From Flavobacteriaceae bacterium (GTDB lineage Bacteria; Bacteroidota; Bacteroidia; Flavobacteriales; Flavobacteriaceae): a stretch of 5,567 bases of DNA. The notes beneath the pieces were generated by a model. That model was given only the letters and a program-made list of their open reading frames with translations, searched no databases and had not been told where the DNA came from. Of the stretch, positions 1 through 5,567 are shown one piece after another; the stretch's first letter is position 1; every line of letters starts with the position of its first letter. The DNA is taken from NCBI GenBank assembly GCA_016763715.1, contig JAESTG010000128.1, positions 1-5,567 of the forward strand, given 5' to 3'. A program made the position numbers and the translations under genes.

Positions 1-198
1 TCAGAAATAATAGAACACAAAAAAAATGGCTTGTTGGTTTCCGAGCGACAATTTACTGCATTTGCAGGAGCGTTACGTGAATTATTTGAAAACCAATCTT
101 TATACATAACCTGTAAGCAAAACGCTCAAGCATCGGTTTCCCAATTTTCGAAGGAGGTCATTTCAGATGCTTGGACTAATTTATTGACACATGAATAA
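1..198 (+). CDS. Glycosyltransferase family 4, C-terminal end (5' truncated by window)
   Basis: The frame is open from base 1 to the TAA at 196-198 and gives the last 65 residues of a larger protein. It begins with SEIIEHKKNGLLV, which matches the segment after the sugar-nucleotide-binding glutamates in GT-B fold, family 4 glycosyltransferases (usual pattern EIIxHGxNGLLV). A helical tail follows that contains NAQASVSQFSKEVISDAW, the usual closing region of the family (NAR..V..FSWE.I...W). Such enzymes transfer a sugar from a nucleotide donor to a growing lipid-linked or surface glycan on the cytoplasmic face of the inner membrane. The donor and acceptor cannot be told from this piece. The gene overlaps the FdtA gene by 8 bases (ATGAATAA), which indicates one operon and probable translational coupling. 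The start and the catalytic domain lie outside the window. Confidence 0.8.
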   Translation, partial: SEIIEHKKNGLLVSERQFTAFAGALRELFENQSLYITCKQNAQASVSQFSKEVISDAWTNLLTHE

Positions 199-610
199 TA
201 CAACCATAGATCAAATTCAACGCATTGAGATTCCTAAAATTAGCGATCCAGATGGTAGAGGAAATCTTTCCGTAATTGAAGGAGAGATACTTCCCTTCAC
301 CATTAAAAGGGTTTACTATTTGTACGATGTGCCAAGCAATTCTACTCGTGGAGGTCATGCTCATATTGATTTAATGCAATGTTTGATTGCTTTGAGTGGG
401 AGTTTTGACGTGGTTTTGGACGATGGAGAAAACAAAAAAGTGGTTACTTTAAATAGGCCAGATGTAGGACTTATCATTCCTACTGGAATTTGGAGAGAGC
501 TAGAAAATTCCTCTTCGGGCGGGGTGTGTTTATCTTTGGTTAGTGATGTTTACAAAGAATCGGATTATATACGAGAGTACACCGGTTTTATATCATTTAA
601 AAACACTTAG
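191..610 (+). CDS. fdtA: dTDP-4-oxo-6-deoxyglucose 3,4-ketoisomerase (FdtA/QdtA, WxcM-like cupin)
   Basis: This 139-residue protein has the full length of the FdtA/QdtA family of small cupins. The family converts dTDP-4-keto-6-deoxyglucose to the 3-keto isomer, the step before 3-amination in making dTDP-Fuc3NAc or dTDP-Qui3NAc for surface glycans. Visible family signatures are the N-terminal DPDGRGNLSVIE (19-30), RGGHAH (53-58) with the two histidines used in catalysis (H56, H58), LSGSFDVVLDDG (68-79), LNRPDVGLIIP (87-97), the strongly conserved WRELENSSSG (101-110), and a C-terminal SDYIREY. The ATG at 191 lies inside the last codons of the upstream glycosyltransferase gene. The product's stereochemistry (galacto or gluco) cannot be read from the sequence, so FdtA and QdtA are not separated. 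The partner aminotransferase and acetyltransferase are not in the window. The 3' end overlaps the facing glycosyltransferase gene by 18 bases. Confidence 0.88.
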   Translation: MNNTTIDQIQRIEIPKISDPDGRGNLSVIEGEILPFTIKRVYYLYDVPSNSTRGGHAHIDLMQCLIALSGSFDVVLDDGENKKVVTLNRPDVGLIIPTGIWRELENSSSGGVCLSLVSDVYKESDYIREYTGFISFKNT

Positions 611-1525
611 TTTGATTCCTAATTTGGTGATGCTATTCTTTAATTTCAAGAATTGTTTTAAGATTTTATGATTCTGACGTAGCAAAAAGCGCTGTTTTTT
701 ATTCAGATTGGTCAAGTCTATCTTTTCATAGAGTTTTTTGAACCCTTCCTTATTTCCTTCTAATTTGGCAATAATGCATAGTGAGTATCTATTGAGATCT
801 AGAAATTTTTTAAGCCCATAATTTCCCTCTTCAAATTGCTCATAATCCTCAAAGGTAGGCTTGTGACTTAGTTTTTTTGAAGATCGAAATAAACTATTTT
901 CAATATTTAAATATTGTACACAAATCTTGGGGCTAAATACCACGGGATATTTTAAACCTAAACGCACATACAAATCGGTGTCTTGTCCGCTTCTTATTTT
1001 CGGGTTGTATAAGCCCACTTCATCAAATGCTTCTTTTTTAATAACCGTAGTGGAGCTATGCAATATGGAATCTAAATAACTTGCTTTAAAGTAATCTACA
1101 ATTACATCCTCTCTATCATTGATGACAACTGAGTATGCACGCTGTAATATTTTCTCTTTTGAAATAACTTCACTGTTAGTTGCAAAAACCATCTCATTTG
1201 GATATTTTTCGATGAGTCTGTGCTGTTCCTCCAAATAATTTGGTTTCCAAATATCATCCGCATCTAGTAGGGCGATATAGGGAGCGGTTGCTTTTTGAAT
1301 GACATAATTACGTCCAGCAGCTGCTCCTTTATTTTCTTCTGAATAGTAACGAATTCGAGAGTCGCTTAAAAAGGGTTGAATGATGTTTTCACTTTGGTCT
1401 GTAGAACCATCGTTGAGTATAATCACTTCAAAATTGGTGTAACTCTGTGCCAGTACACTTGCTAACGTATTTGCAAGAAAGTTGGCTTTATTGAAGACCG
1501 ATATGACCACCGAAAACCTAAGCAT
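593..1525 (-). CDS. Glycosyltransferase family 2 (GT-A fold)
   Basis: A complete 310-residue protein with the family 2 layout. It starts with MLRFSVVISVFNKANFL, has the nucleotide-binding NDGSTD at 38-43, the ENKGAAAGRN segment at 64-72, the metal and diphosphate-binding LLDADDIWKP at 86-95, and a GQDTDLYVRL motif at 180-189 that replaces the usual GEDxDLWLRL and carries the likely catalytic aspartate. The C-terminal part is rich in Lys and Leu and ends LKNSITKLGIKLSVFK. No hydrophobic stretch long enough for a membrane helix is visible, so the enzyme is probably cytosolic or peripheral. It likely adds one sugar during O-antigen or other surface glycan assembly; donor and acceptor are unknown. 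The gene starts 8 bases inside the end of the upstream split glycosyltransferase gene (ATGCTTAG), so the two were built as one operon. Its 3' end runs 18 bases into the end of fdtA. Confidence 0.9.
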   Translation of the reverse strand: MLRFSVVISVFNKANFLANTLASVLAQSYTNFEVIILNDGSTDQSENIIQPFLSDSRIRYYSEENKGAAAGRNYVIQKATAPYIALLDADDIWKPNYLEEQHRLIEKYPNEMVFATNSEVISKEKILQRAYSVVINDREDVIVDYFKASYLDSILHSSTTVIKKEAFDEVGLYNPKIRSGQDTDLYVRLGLKYPVVFSPKICVQYLNIENSLFRSSKKLSHKPTFEDYEQFEEGNYGLKKFLDLNRYSLCIIAKLEGNKEGFKKLYEKIDLTNLNKKQRFLLRQNHKILKQFLKLKNSITKLGIKLSVFK

Positions 1526-2405
1526 TTCTTTTACGTTTTAGTTGAATGTAATATTGAAGACGATATAAATCGAACCAGAATAGGTTTGGGTGTTCAGATT
1601 TGAAATTACGTTCCATCCTTTTTTTTACCAATAAAATACATCCAGAAAAAAGGTGAGTGAGTCCAAATCGTTTTAATTTTTGATAACTCTTCTGAAGTGG
1701 TCTCACACTGTCATTTAACAGGTTTTTTTGCTCCAAATAGACCGTAGTGTCGATTGCTTCTAGGGCTTTTCGTAGGAAGGCGTCGTTGGCCTCCAACCCC
1801 AAATGGTATACAGGGTTATCAATATGGCGCACTGATGCGTTCCTAGACCTCAGTAGTTCTTTAAAGTAATTATCGAGTCCGTACATCTTTAATTGCAACT
1901 ATTTGTTGAGTTCCAAGAAAAGGCTTTGTCTAATCAAAAAACAACCTGAATTGACGGCAAGGTAGGGTTGTTTTTTACGCTCTGAAACAGATATGGTTTC
2001 ACGAGTTCTGCCGTAATGCCAACGTAGCATTTGCTCTTTTGGAGGTGCTTCTTCAGTGTATATAATTCCGCCGAAAACTACATCGTAATCAATTTCTTTC
2101 AGAAAGGATTCTATGAAATCTTTATGTTTAGGCATTACATCGGCATCCATAAAAAGTAAATGTGGAAACTTTGCTTTTTCGCAAAGCCACTGGCGCATAC
2201 CCGTACGGCCTCTATTCTTTTCAGAAACACTAAAGATAACCCCATCCATTGAATGCAAGGAAGTATGCTCAGCGGGAGGATTGGGAGAAGCGTCATCGCC
2301 TATCAAGACCTCGCAAACAATGTCCTTTTTGGTTAATTCCATGCGGAGTGCTTTCACCAAAGGGAGTACATTATAGTTATATGTAGGGATTAGAATAGAG
2401 ATCAA
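1518..2405 (-). pseudogene. Glycosyltransferase family 2 interrupted by one in-frame TAG
   Basis: Two open stretches in the same frame (2405 to 1902, then 1898 to 1521) are separated only by a TAG at 1899-1901. Together they read as one family 2 glycosyltransferase of about 295 residues. The first part has MISILIPTYNYNVLPLV, the donor-binding GDDASP, NRGRTGMRQWL, the metal-binding FMDADVMP, and NSGCFLIRQSLFLELNK. The second part continues without a gap: LQLKMYGLDNYFKELL, where YGLDN stands where relatives usually have GHED and holds the likely catalytic acid residue, then HIDNPVYHLGLE, a segment typical of this subgroup in Bacteroidota. Termination at TAG would remove the catalytic base and the C terminus, so the 168-residue product is probably inactive. 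Reinitiation at the TTG directly after the stop is possible but unlikely to restore function. The start is TTG at 2403-2405, with AAGGA (TCCTT at 2413-2417) seven bases before it; no in-frame ATG lies between it and an upstream TAA. A read or assembly error is the main alternative. Confidence 0.8.
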
Positions 2406-2456
2406 TTGTAAATCCTTATGGGATTAAATTAGTTTTCTTATTTTTTATGACCGTCA

Positions 2457-2464
2457 CAAAACTA
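2457..2464 (-). promoter_or_regulatory. Possible -7 box for the glycosyltransferase pair
   Basis: On the minus strand these bases read TAGTTTTG, which fits the Bacteroidota -7 consensus TAnnTTTG. It sits about 50 bases before the TTG start at 2405. No clear TTTG is seen at the expected -33 distance, so this is a weak prediction based on one short match in AT-rich DNA. Confidence 0.25.
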
Positions 2465-2553
2465 CTATATTTTAACATACCATTGCGTAGTTGGTTATTG
2501 CTTGTACGGGATATATGAAAATATTTACAAGAGTATGTGTCTTACTATCTTGG

Positions 2554-2588
2554 TTTTTGTAAATTTAACAAGTACTGAATTGCATTTG
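2554..2588 (+). promoter_or_regulatory. Possible promoter for the S8 protease gene
   Basis: TTTTTG at 2554-2559 could serve as a -33 box. It is followed after 21 bases by TGCATTTG at 2581-2588, one mismatch from the -7 consensus TAnnTTTG. Transcription would begin near 2595, ahead of the candidate starts at 2598, 2624, 2636 and 2647. The 241-base region between the divergent genes (2406-2646) holds nothing else I can identify apart from this, the opposing box and the mini-ORF. Confidence 0.25.
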
Positions 2589-2597
2589 GAGGTACTT

Positions 2598-2627
2598 ATG
2601 AAAAAGATTTTGTTACTAATGAAATGA
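2598..2627 (+). other. Nine-codon mini-ORF (MKKILLLMK) upstream of the protease
   Basis: An ATG at 2598 has GGAGGT at 2588-2593, four bases before it, and encodes MKKILLLMK followed by TGA. The TGA overlaps, as ATGA (2624-2627), an ATG that opens the frame containing MNTGMIKIWNRSF. The peptide looks like the first residues of a signal peptide, so it may be a remnant of a start region, a short leader that couples translation, or chance. Nothing in the sequence separates these. Confidence 0.2.
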
Positions 2628-2646
2628 ATACGGGAATGATTAAAAT

Positions 2647-4293
2647 TTGGAATCGAAGCTTTTTATTATTGTTGCTCTTTTTATTATTTGTGGAGGAATA
2701 ACCGCCCAAAATGACGCATGGTTTTATCTGAGAGCTAAAGATACTTTAGTAGCCCCTTCCTTTCATGAAATTAATGATGAATTGCAGTATACAGGAAGTG
2801 ATGAGGTGTTGGCGAGTGTACTTTCCAAGTACAAGGTATCCATTTTTAAGAAAACCTATCGAAATGCAAATCGAGCTAATTTAAAGAAAACCTTTTTTGT
2901 TATTGCTGAAGACGAGTCACTATTAGAGGATTTACTTGTCAATGTACCCCACTTATTTGTTTGGGGCGAAATAATTTCCGAAGAAGATAAAAAAATATTT
3001 GAACCTAATGATTACGGCCTTACAAGCACAATAGGGGATAACCTAGGTGTACAGGTAAACTTGGATTATTATGATTTTTTAGGGCTGCCGCAGGCATGGT
3101 ATTATACGACGGGTAATAAGGATATTGTTATTGGTATTTCGGATGGGGCTGTAGATTTGGAAGACATTGAATTCAAGGGGAAAACTACCGAGTTTAAGCG
3201 TGCATCATATGCTAAGGGGCACGGAATATCAGTGGCTTTCACGGCGGCTGGAAGAGGTGATAACGCCTATGGTATTCCTGGTGTTTGCTATGATTGCAGT
3301 ATTTACACAACAAGCTATAGTCATTTTACAACCCTATCACAGTTGGTCGAATTATCTAATGCAGGCGTTAAAGTAATTAACTGTAGTTGGGGGTTGAAAA
3401 AGGATTATGAAGCAGCCCAACAGGCTGTTTATGATATGCTTGAGAATGGTACTGTAATTGTCTCCACAGGAGCTAATATGCCTATTTTAAAGACCAAAGG
3501 TGTAGCCTATTATTATCCTGCTTCCTATGACAAAGTAATAGGCATCTCGACTGGTTTTCATCGTTATGAAGATTACCGTGAGAATATTTTGGAAACCCCT
3601 CATAAAGAGGGCGTTTTATATTATGCCCAAAATTTAAGGTGGCATGTGGGTGCAAACGTAGGGTTTGTTGATAATGACACCACACAAATTCCTCGAAAAA
3701 TTTACAAACGGAGCATTAAAAATCTAAATTCTGAGATCGATATTTTAGGCCCAGGTATGGGGCTTTTTAGGTATTCTCAATACTATGAAAAAAAGATAAT
3801 TGATTTTGGTAAAGGGCAAACCTCTGGTGTTGCTCCTTTAATTACAGGCACTATTGGTCTTATGTTTTCACTCTACCCTTGCCTTCCTGCGAATGAAGTG
3901 GAGAGTATTCTTAAAATGACTTCTACCAATATAGACTCGGTTCAAGCCAACAAACCTTATAAAGGACTCTACGGTTCCGGTATGTTGCACACAGGTAGAG
4001 CTGTGGAAATGGTGTATAAATTATATGCTGAAAAAGAAACTGCTTATATTGAAAATCAGGAGTTTTTGCGTTGGGACTTTAAGATTAGTTCACTCTCCAA
4101 AGAAATTCGTATTCGCAATCAAAAATTTACAGATAATGCCACTTTAAAGGTGGTTGCAAAAAATAGAATTGTCATAGGAGTTAATACCGTATTAAAACCA
4201 AACAAGAGTGGTAGTATTTCTTTAAAAATTGATCCAACTATGGAAAAAGAATGCGATTTGGTATTGCGAGATCCCAGTATTTTGAGGAAGTAG
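2647..4293 (+). CDS. Secreted subtilisin-family (S8) serine protease; start uncertain
   Basis: A 548-residue protein with a subtilase domain at about 130-425. The catalytic set is complete: Asp166 in IGISDGAVD, His192 in GHGISVAF, the oxyanion Asn277 in VSTGANM, and Ser393 in GQTSGVAPLITG. VINCSWG matches the conserved strand segment (INxSxG). Residues 4-22 (KLFIIVALFIICGGITAQ region) form a signal peptide, and about 22-115 look like an N-terminal prodomain. The C-terminal 80 residues appear beta-rich; I see no typical type IX secretion tail. The only in-frame start is TTG at 2647, with an in-frame TAA at 2641-2643. A better start, ATG at 2636 (MIKIWNRSF), lies in the neighbouring frame and would join the signal peptide if the T run at 2660-2664 had one more T. 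The gene may therefore be frameshifted at its 5' end. The substrate is unknown; the product is probably periplasmic or outer-membrane/extracellular. It converges on ftsE with 24 bases between the stops. Confidence 0.82.
   Translation: MESKLFIIVALFIICGGITAQNDAWFYLRAKDTLVAPSFHEINDELQYTGSDEVLASVLSKYKVSIFKKTYRNANRANLKKTFFVIAEDESLLEDLLVNVPHLFVWGEIISEEDKKIFEPNDYGLTSTIGDNLGVQVNLDYYDFLGLPQAWYYTTGNKDIVIGISDGAVDLEDIEFKGKTTEFKRASYAKGHGISVAFTAAGRGDNAYGIPGVCYDCSIYTTSYSHFTTLSQLVELSNAGVKVINCSWGLKKDYEAAQQAVYDMLENGTVIVSTGANMPILKTKGVAYYYPASYDKVIGISTGFHRYEDYRENILETPHKEGVLYYAQNLRWHVGANVGFVDNDTTQIPRKIYKRSIKNLNSEIDILGPGMGLFRYSQYYEKKIIDFGKGQTSGVAPLITGTIGLMFSLYPCLPANEVESILKMTSTNIDSVQANKPYKGLYGSGMLHTGRAVEMVYKLYAEKETAYIENQEFLRWDFKISSLSKEIRIRNQKFTDNATLKVVAKNRIVIGVNTVLKPNKSGSISLKIDPTMEKECDLVLRDPSILRK
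2659..2688 (+). repeat. 12-base direct repeat in the signal-peptide coding region
   Basis: CTTTTTATTATT occurs at 2659-2670 and again at 2677-2688, a period of 18 bases. In the protease frame the copies encode LFII in LFIIVALFIIC. Each contains a run of five T. Such a repeat can arise simply from a hydrophobic coding segment, but it also offers sites for polymerase slippage at exactly the place where the reading frame is in doubt. Confidence 0.7.
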
Positions 4294-4317
4294 CGTGGCT
4301 TAAACGAGTTGTAACTT

Positions 4318-5004
4318 TTATACCGTTTTTTGAACCACTTCAAAAATTTGATTTTCGTCGCACTTTAATGTTTTGGATGGATATTTTAGCAACAGGGCGT
4401 AGTCATGTGTAGCCATTAAAATGGTATTGCCATTCTTGTTAATTTCTTGCAATACTTCCATGACTTCCACGCTGGTCTGTGGATCTAAATTTCCAGTAGG
4501 TTCATCGGCAAGAATTAATTCAGGGTTATTTAACAAGGCTCGCGCAATGGCTACACGTTGTTGTTCTCCTCCTGAAAGTTGGTAGGGATATTTAAAACTT
4601 TTAGTCTTCATATTCACTTTATCCAACACCTCATCTATTTTGGTGTCCATTTCACCCTTGTCCTTCCAACTAGTGGCAGTTAGCACAAACAGTAAGTTGT
4701 CTTTTACCGTACGATCATTCAGTAGTTTAAAATCTTGAAATACAATCCCTAATTTTCTTCGTAAAAATGGAATGTCTTTTTCTTTCATAGTTAGAAGGTC
4801 GAATCCCACAATATGCCCTTCTCCATTGTTAAGTGGTAAATCGCCATAAAGCGTTTTCATAAAACTACTTTTTCCACTTCCCGTTTTTCCGATTAGGTAG
4901 ACAAATTCTCCTTTCTCAATTGTTACTGAAACATTGGATAGTATTAAATTCTCTTGCTGAAAAATGGAAGCGTCTTTTAAAGAAAGAACAGGGTCTTTAG
5001 ACAT
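4318..5004 (-). CDS. ftsE: Cell division ATP-binding protein FtsE
   Basis: A full-length, 228-residue ABC ATPase. Walker A is GKTGSGKSS (39-47), the Q-loop is VFQDF with Gln90, the signature is LSGGEQQR (143-150), Walker B with its catalytic glutamate is LILADEP (163-169), then GNLDP, and the H-loop is ATHD with His200. The segments [27 protein letters not shown] and [17 protein letters not shown] are characteristic of FtsE and separate it from LolD and MacB-type ATPases. FtsE pairs with the membrane protein FtsX at the division site; ATP hydrolysis there controls peptidoglycan hydrolases through FtsX and its partners. No ftsX is adjacent on either side here, so the two genes are separated, as is common in Bacteroidota. 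Start ATG at 5002-5004; no alternative is needed. No hairpin terminator is visible in the 24 bases between this stop and that of the facing protease gene. Confidence 0.93.
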   Translation of the reverse strand: MSKDPVLSLKDASIFQQENLILSNVSVTIEKGEFVYLIGKTGSGKSSFMKTLYGDLPLNNGEGHIVGFDLLTMKEKDIPFLRRKLGIVFQDFKLLNDRTVKDNLLFVLTATSWKDKGEMDTKIDEVLDKVNMKTKSFKYPYQLSGGEQQRVAIARALLNNPELILADEPTGNLDPQTSVEVMEVLQEINKNGNTILMATHDYALLLKYPSKTLKCDENQIFEVVQKTV

Positions 5005-5056
5005 AGTTTGTGATTAATTTATGGTTCTTTTTTTACTTCTGAATGGATTGTTGCAT

Positions 5057-5064
5057 CAAAAATA
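5057..5064 (-). promoter_or_regulatory. Possible -7 box for ftsE
   Basis: The minus strand reads TATTTTTG, a full match to TAnnTTTG, inside the 63-base gap between the upstream coiled-coil protein gene and ftsE. Transcription would start near 5050, leaving a leader of roughly 45 bases. No strong -33 box is seen, and ftsE could equally be read from the upstream gene's promoter. Confidence 0.3.
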
Positions 5065-5067
5065 GGC

Positions 5068-5532
5068 TTAATCTTCTATTTTGGAAACTTTTTCTTTCAA
5101 TACATCTATCTCTTTTTGCTGTGCAATTACATAGAGCGTAAGTTCTTCTACTTTTTCGAGTAGAGCCAAATTCATTTCTTTCAGTGCGAGTCCATTTTCA
5201 TTTAATTCTGTTGCTGAAGGAATCCCTGGCAAGTGATGGTGTTTTTCAATATAGATTTCGATCTCACTTAGAGATAACATCGAGTAACGAGGTTTTATTT
5301 CCGAAGTGCCTAAAAAATATTTCTCAAAAACATAATCGGGAGCAACTGCTCCGTTAAGGTCTACCAACACTTCTTGGGTATGAATTTTCCCTTTCACCGT
5401 TAATAATTCATCTGGTGTTTCCGTTCCAATCCCAATCTTGCCATTTTCTTCTGTCATATTTTTAAAGGGGTTTCGTTGAGCGAAACAATACGTCGAAGCA
5501 AGCATTAAAACTATTAACAATAAATTCTTCAT
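5068..5532 (-). CDS. Small secreted protein with IGIGTxTP motif and C-terminal coiled coil
   Basis: A 154-residue protein when started at the ATG at 5530-5532. It opens with a clear signal peptide, MKNLLLIVLMLASTYCFAQ, with likely cleavage after FAQ (residue 19). Residues 32-50 (KIGIGTETPDELLTVKGKI) carry the IGIGTxTPxxxLxVKG motif found in many Bacteroidota surface proteins and in tail-fibre-like trimeric proteins. Next come VDLNGAVAPDYVFE, HHHLPGIPSATELNENG (98-114) and a heptad-rich coiled coil from about 117 to the end. This is the usual plan of short flavobacterial proteins often labelled as tail-fibre or TMF-like; the true role is unknown, perhaps an oligomeric envelope protein. An ATG at 5562 would add ten residues (MRYTFEIRFI) in front of the signal peptide, which is less likely because a promoter-like box lies within that stretch. 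The gene reads toward ftsE with a 63-base gap. Confidence 0.75.
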   Translation of the reverse strand: MKNLLLIVLMLASTYCFAQRNPFKNMTEENGKIGIGTETPDELLTVKGKIHTQEVLVDLNGAVAPDYVFEKYFLGTSEIKPRYSMLSLSEIEIYIEKHHHLPGIPSATELNENGLALKEMNLALLEKVEELTLYVIAQQKEIDVLKEKVSKIED

Positions 5533-5546
5533 AATAAAACGGATTT

Positions 5547-5554
5547 CAAATGTA
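5547..5554 (-). promoter_or_regulatory. Possible -7 box for the coiled-coil protein gene
   Basis: The minus strand reads TACATTTG, a full match to TAnnTTTG, 14 bases before the ATG at 5532. If used, the leader is under ten bases and the upstream ATG at 5562 is excluded, which supports the chosen start. The -33 region falls outside the window, so the site is only half visible. Confidence 0.35.
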
Positions 5555-5567
5555 TATCGCATTAAAA

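Noticed and set aside
1518..1898. A separate 126-residue gene started at TTG 1898
   Set aside because: It directly follows the TAG in the same frame and carries the C-terminal half of a family 2 glycosyltransferase (HIDNPVYHLGLE), so it is the second part of the broken gene, not an independent one.
1899..1901. Programmed readthrough or a special amino acid at TAG
   Set aside because: Relatives of this enzyme family need no unusual residue here, I see no clear stem-loop after the stop, and a plain nonsense change explains it.
2557..2571. Imperfect palindrome TTGTAAATTTAACAA as an operator
   Set aside because: The symmetry is broken by one base and the stretch is almost all A and T, so it is expected by chance.
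2659..2665. Programmed -1 ribosomal frameshift at C-TTT-TTA in the protease start
   Set aside because: The heptamer lacks the first T of the classical slippery T-TTT-TTA, and no stable downstream structure is visible in this AT-rich stretch. A one-base indel or a TTG start is simpler.
4294..4317. Bidirectional terminator between the protease and ftsE
   Set aside because: The 24 bases contain no hairpin with a GC-rich stem followed by a T run.
4318..5004. LolD or MacB-type lipoprotein/drug exporter ATPase
   Set aside because: The core motifs are common to all of these, but the segments around LYGDLPL and [15 protein letters not shown] are those of FtsE, and no MacB or LolC-like permease is adjacent.
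5068..5532. Prophage tail-fibre gene
   Set aside because: The IGIGTxTP motif is shared with fibre proteins, but there is a signal peptide, the protein is short, and no other phage gene is present.

Overview
The window looks like chromosomal DNA from a member of the Bacteroidota, most likely class Flavobacteriia. It is AT-rich. The FtsE and family 2 glycosyltransferase sequences read like flavobacterial ones, a short coiled-coil protein of a type common in that group is present, and several upstream regions carry boxes resembling the Bacteroidota -7 promoter element (TAnnTTTG). The assignment rests on recognition of protein families, not on a database search.

Layout. (1) Positions 1-610, + strand: the 3' end of a family 4 glycosyltransferase overlaps by 8 bases a complete FdtA-type dTDP-sugar 3,4-ketoisomerase gene. 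This is the tail of a surface-polysaccharide operon coming from the left. (2) Positions 593-2405, - strand: an intact family 2 glycosyltransferase follows a second family 2 glycosyltransferase that is cut by one in-frame TAG. The pair faces the FdtA gene and their 3' ends overlap by 18 bases. (3) Positions 2406-2646: a 241-base divergent intergenic region with weak promoter-like boxes and a 9-codon mini-ORF. (4) Positions 2647-4293, + strand: a secreted subtilisin-family (S8) protease whose only in-frame start is TTG. Its signal peptide looks frameshifted away from a good upstream ATG. (5) Positions 4318-5532, - strand: FtsE, the cell-division ABC ATPase, downstream of a small secreted protein with a coiled-coil C terminus.

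How the genes fit together. The left 2.4 kb builds and modifies surface glycans: a 3-keto dTDP-sugar precursor enzyme plus several glycosyltransferases for O-antigen, capsule or S-layer-type glycan. The right part is core cell-envelope function: FtsE regulates peptidoglycan hydrolysis at division, and its neighbour is probably an envelope protein of unknown role. The protease lies between them and is probably exported.

I found no convincing new multi-gene system, RNA gene, CRISPR array or insertion sequence. The most notable signals are two neighbouring lesions: the amber codon in the second glycosyltransferase, and the out-of-frame signal-peptide start of the protease. These genes are divergent, and both are left with TTG as the first usable in-frame codon. 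Whether this is real gene decay, phase variation or assembly error cannot be settled from one sequence.
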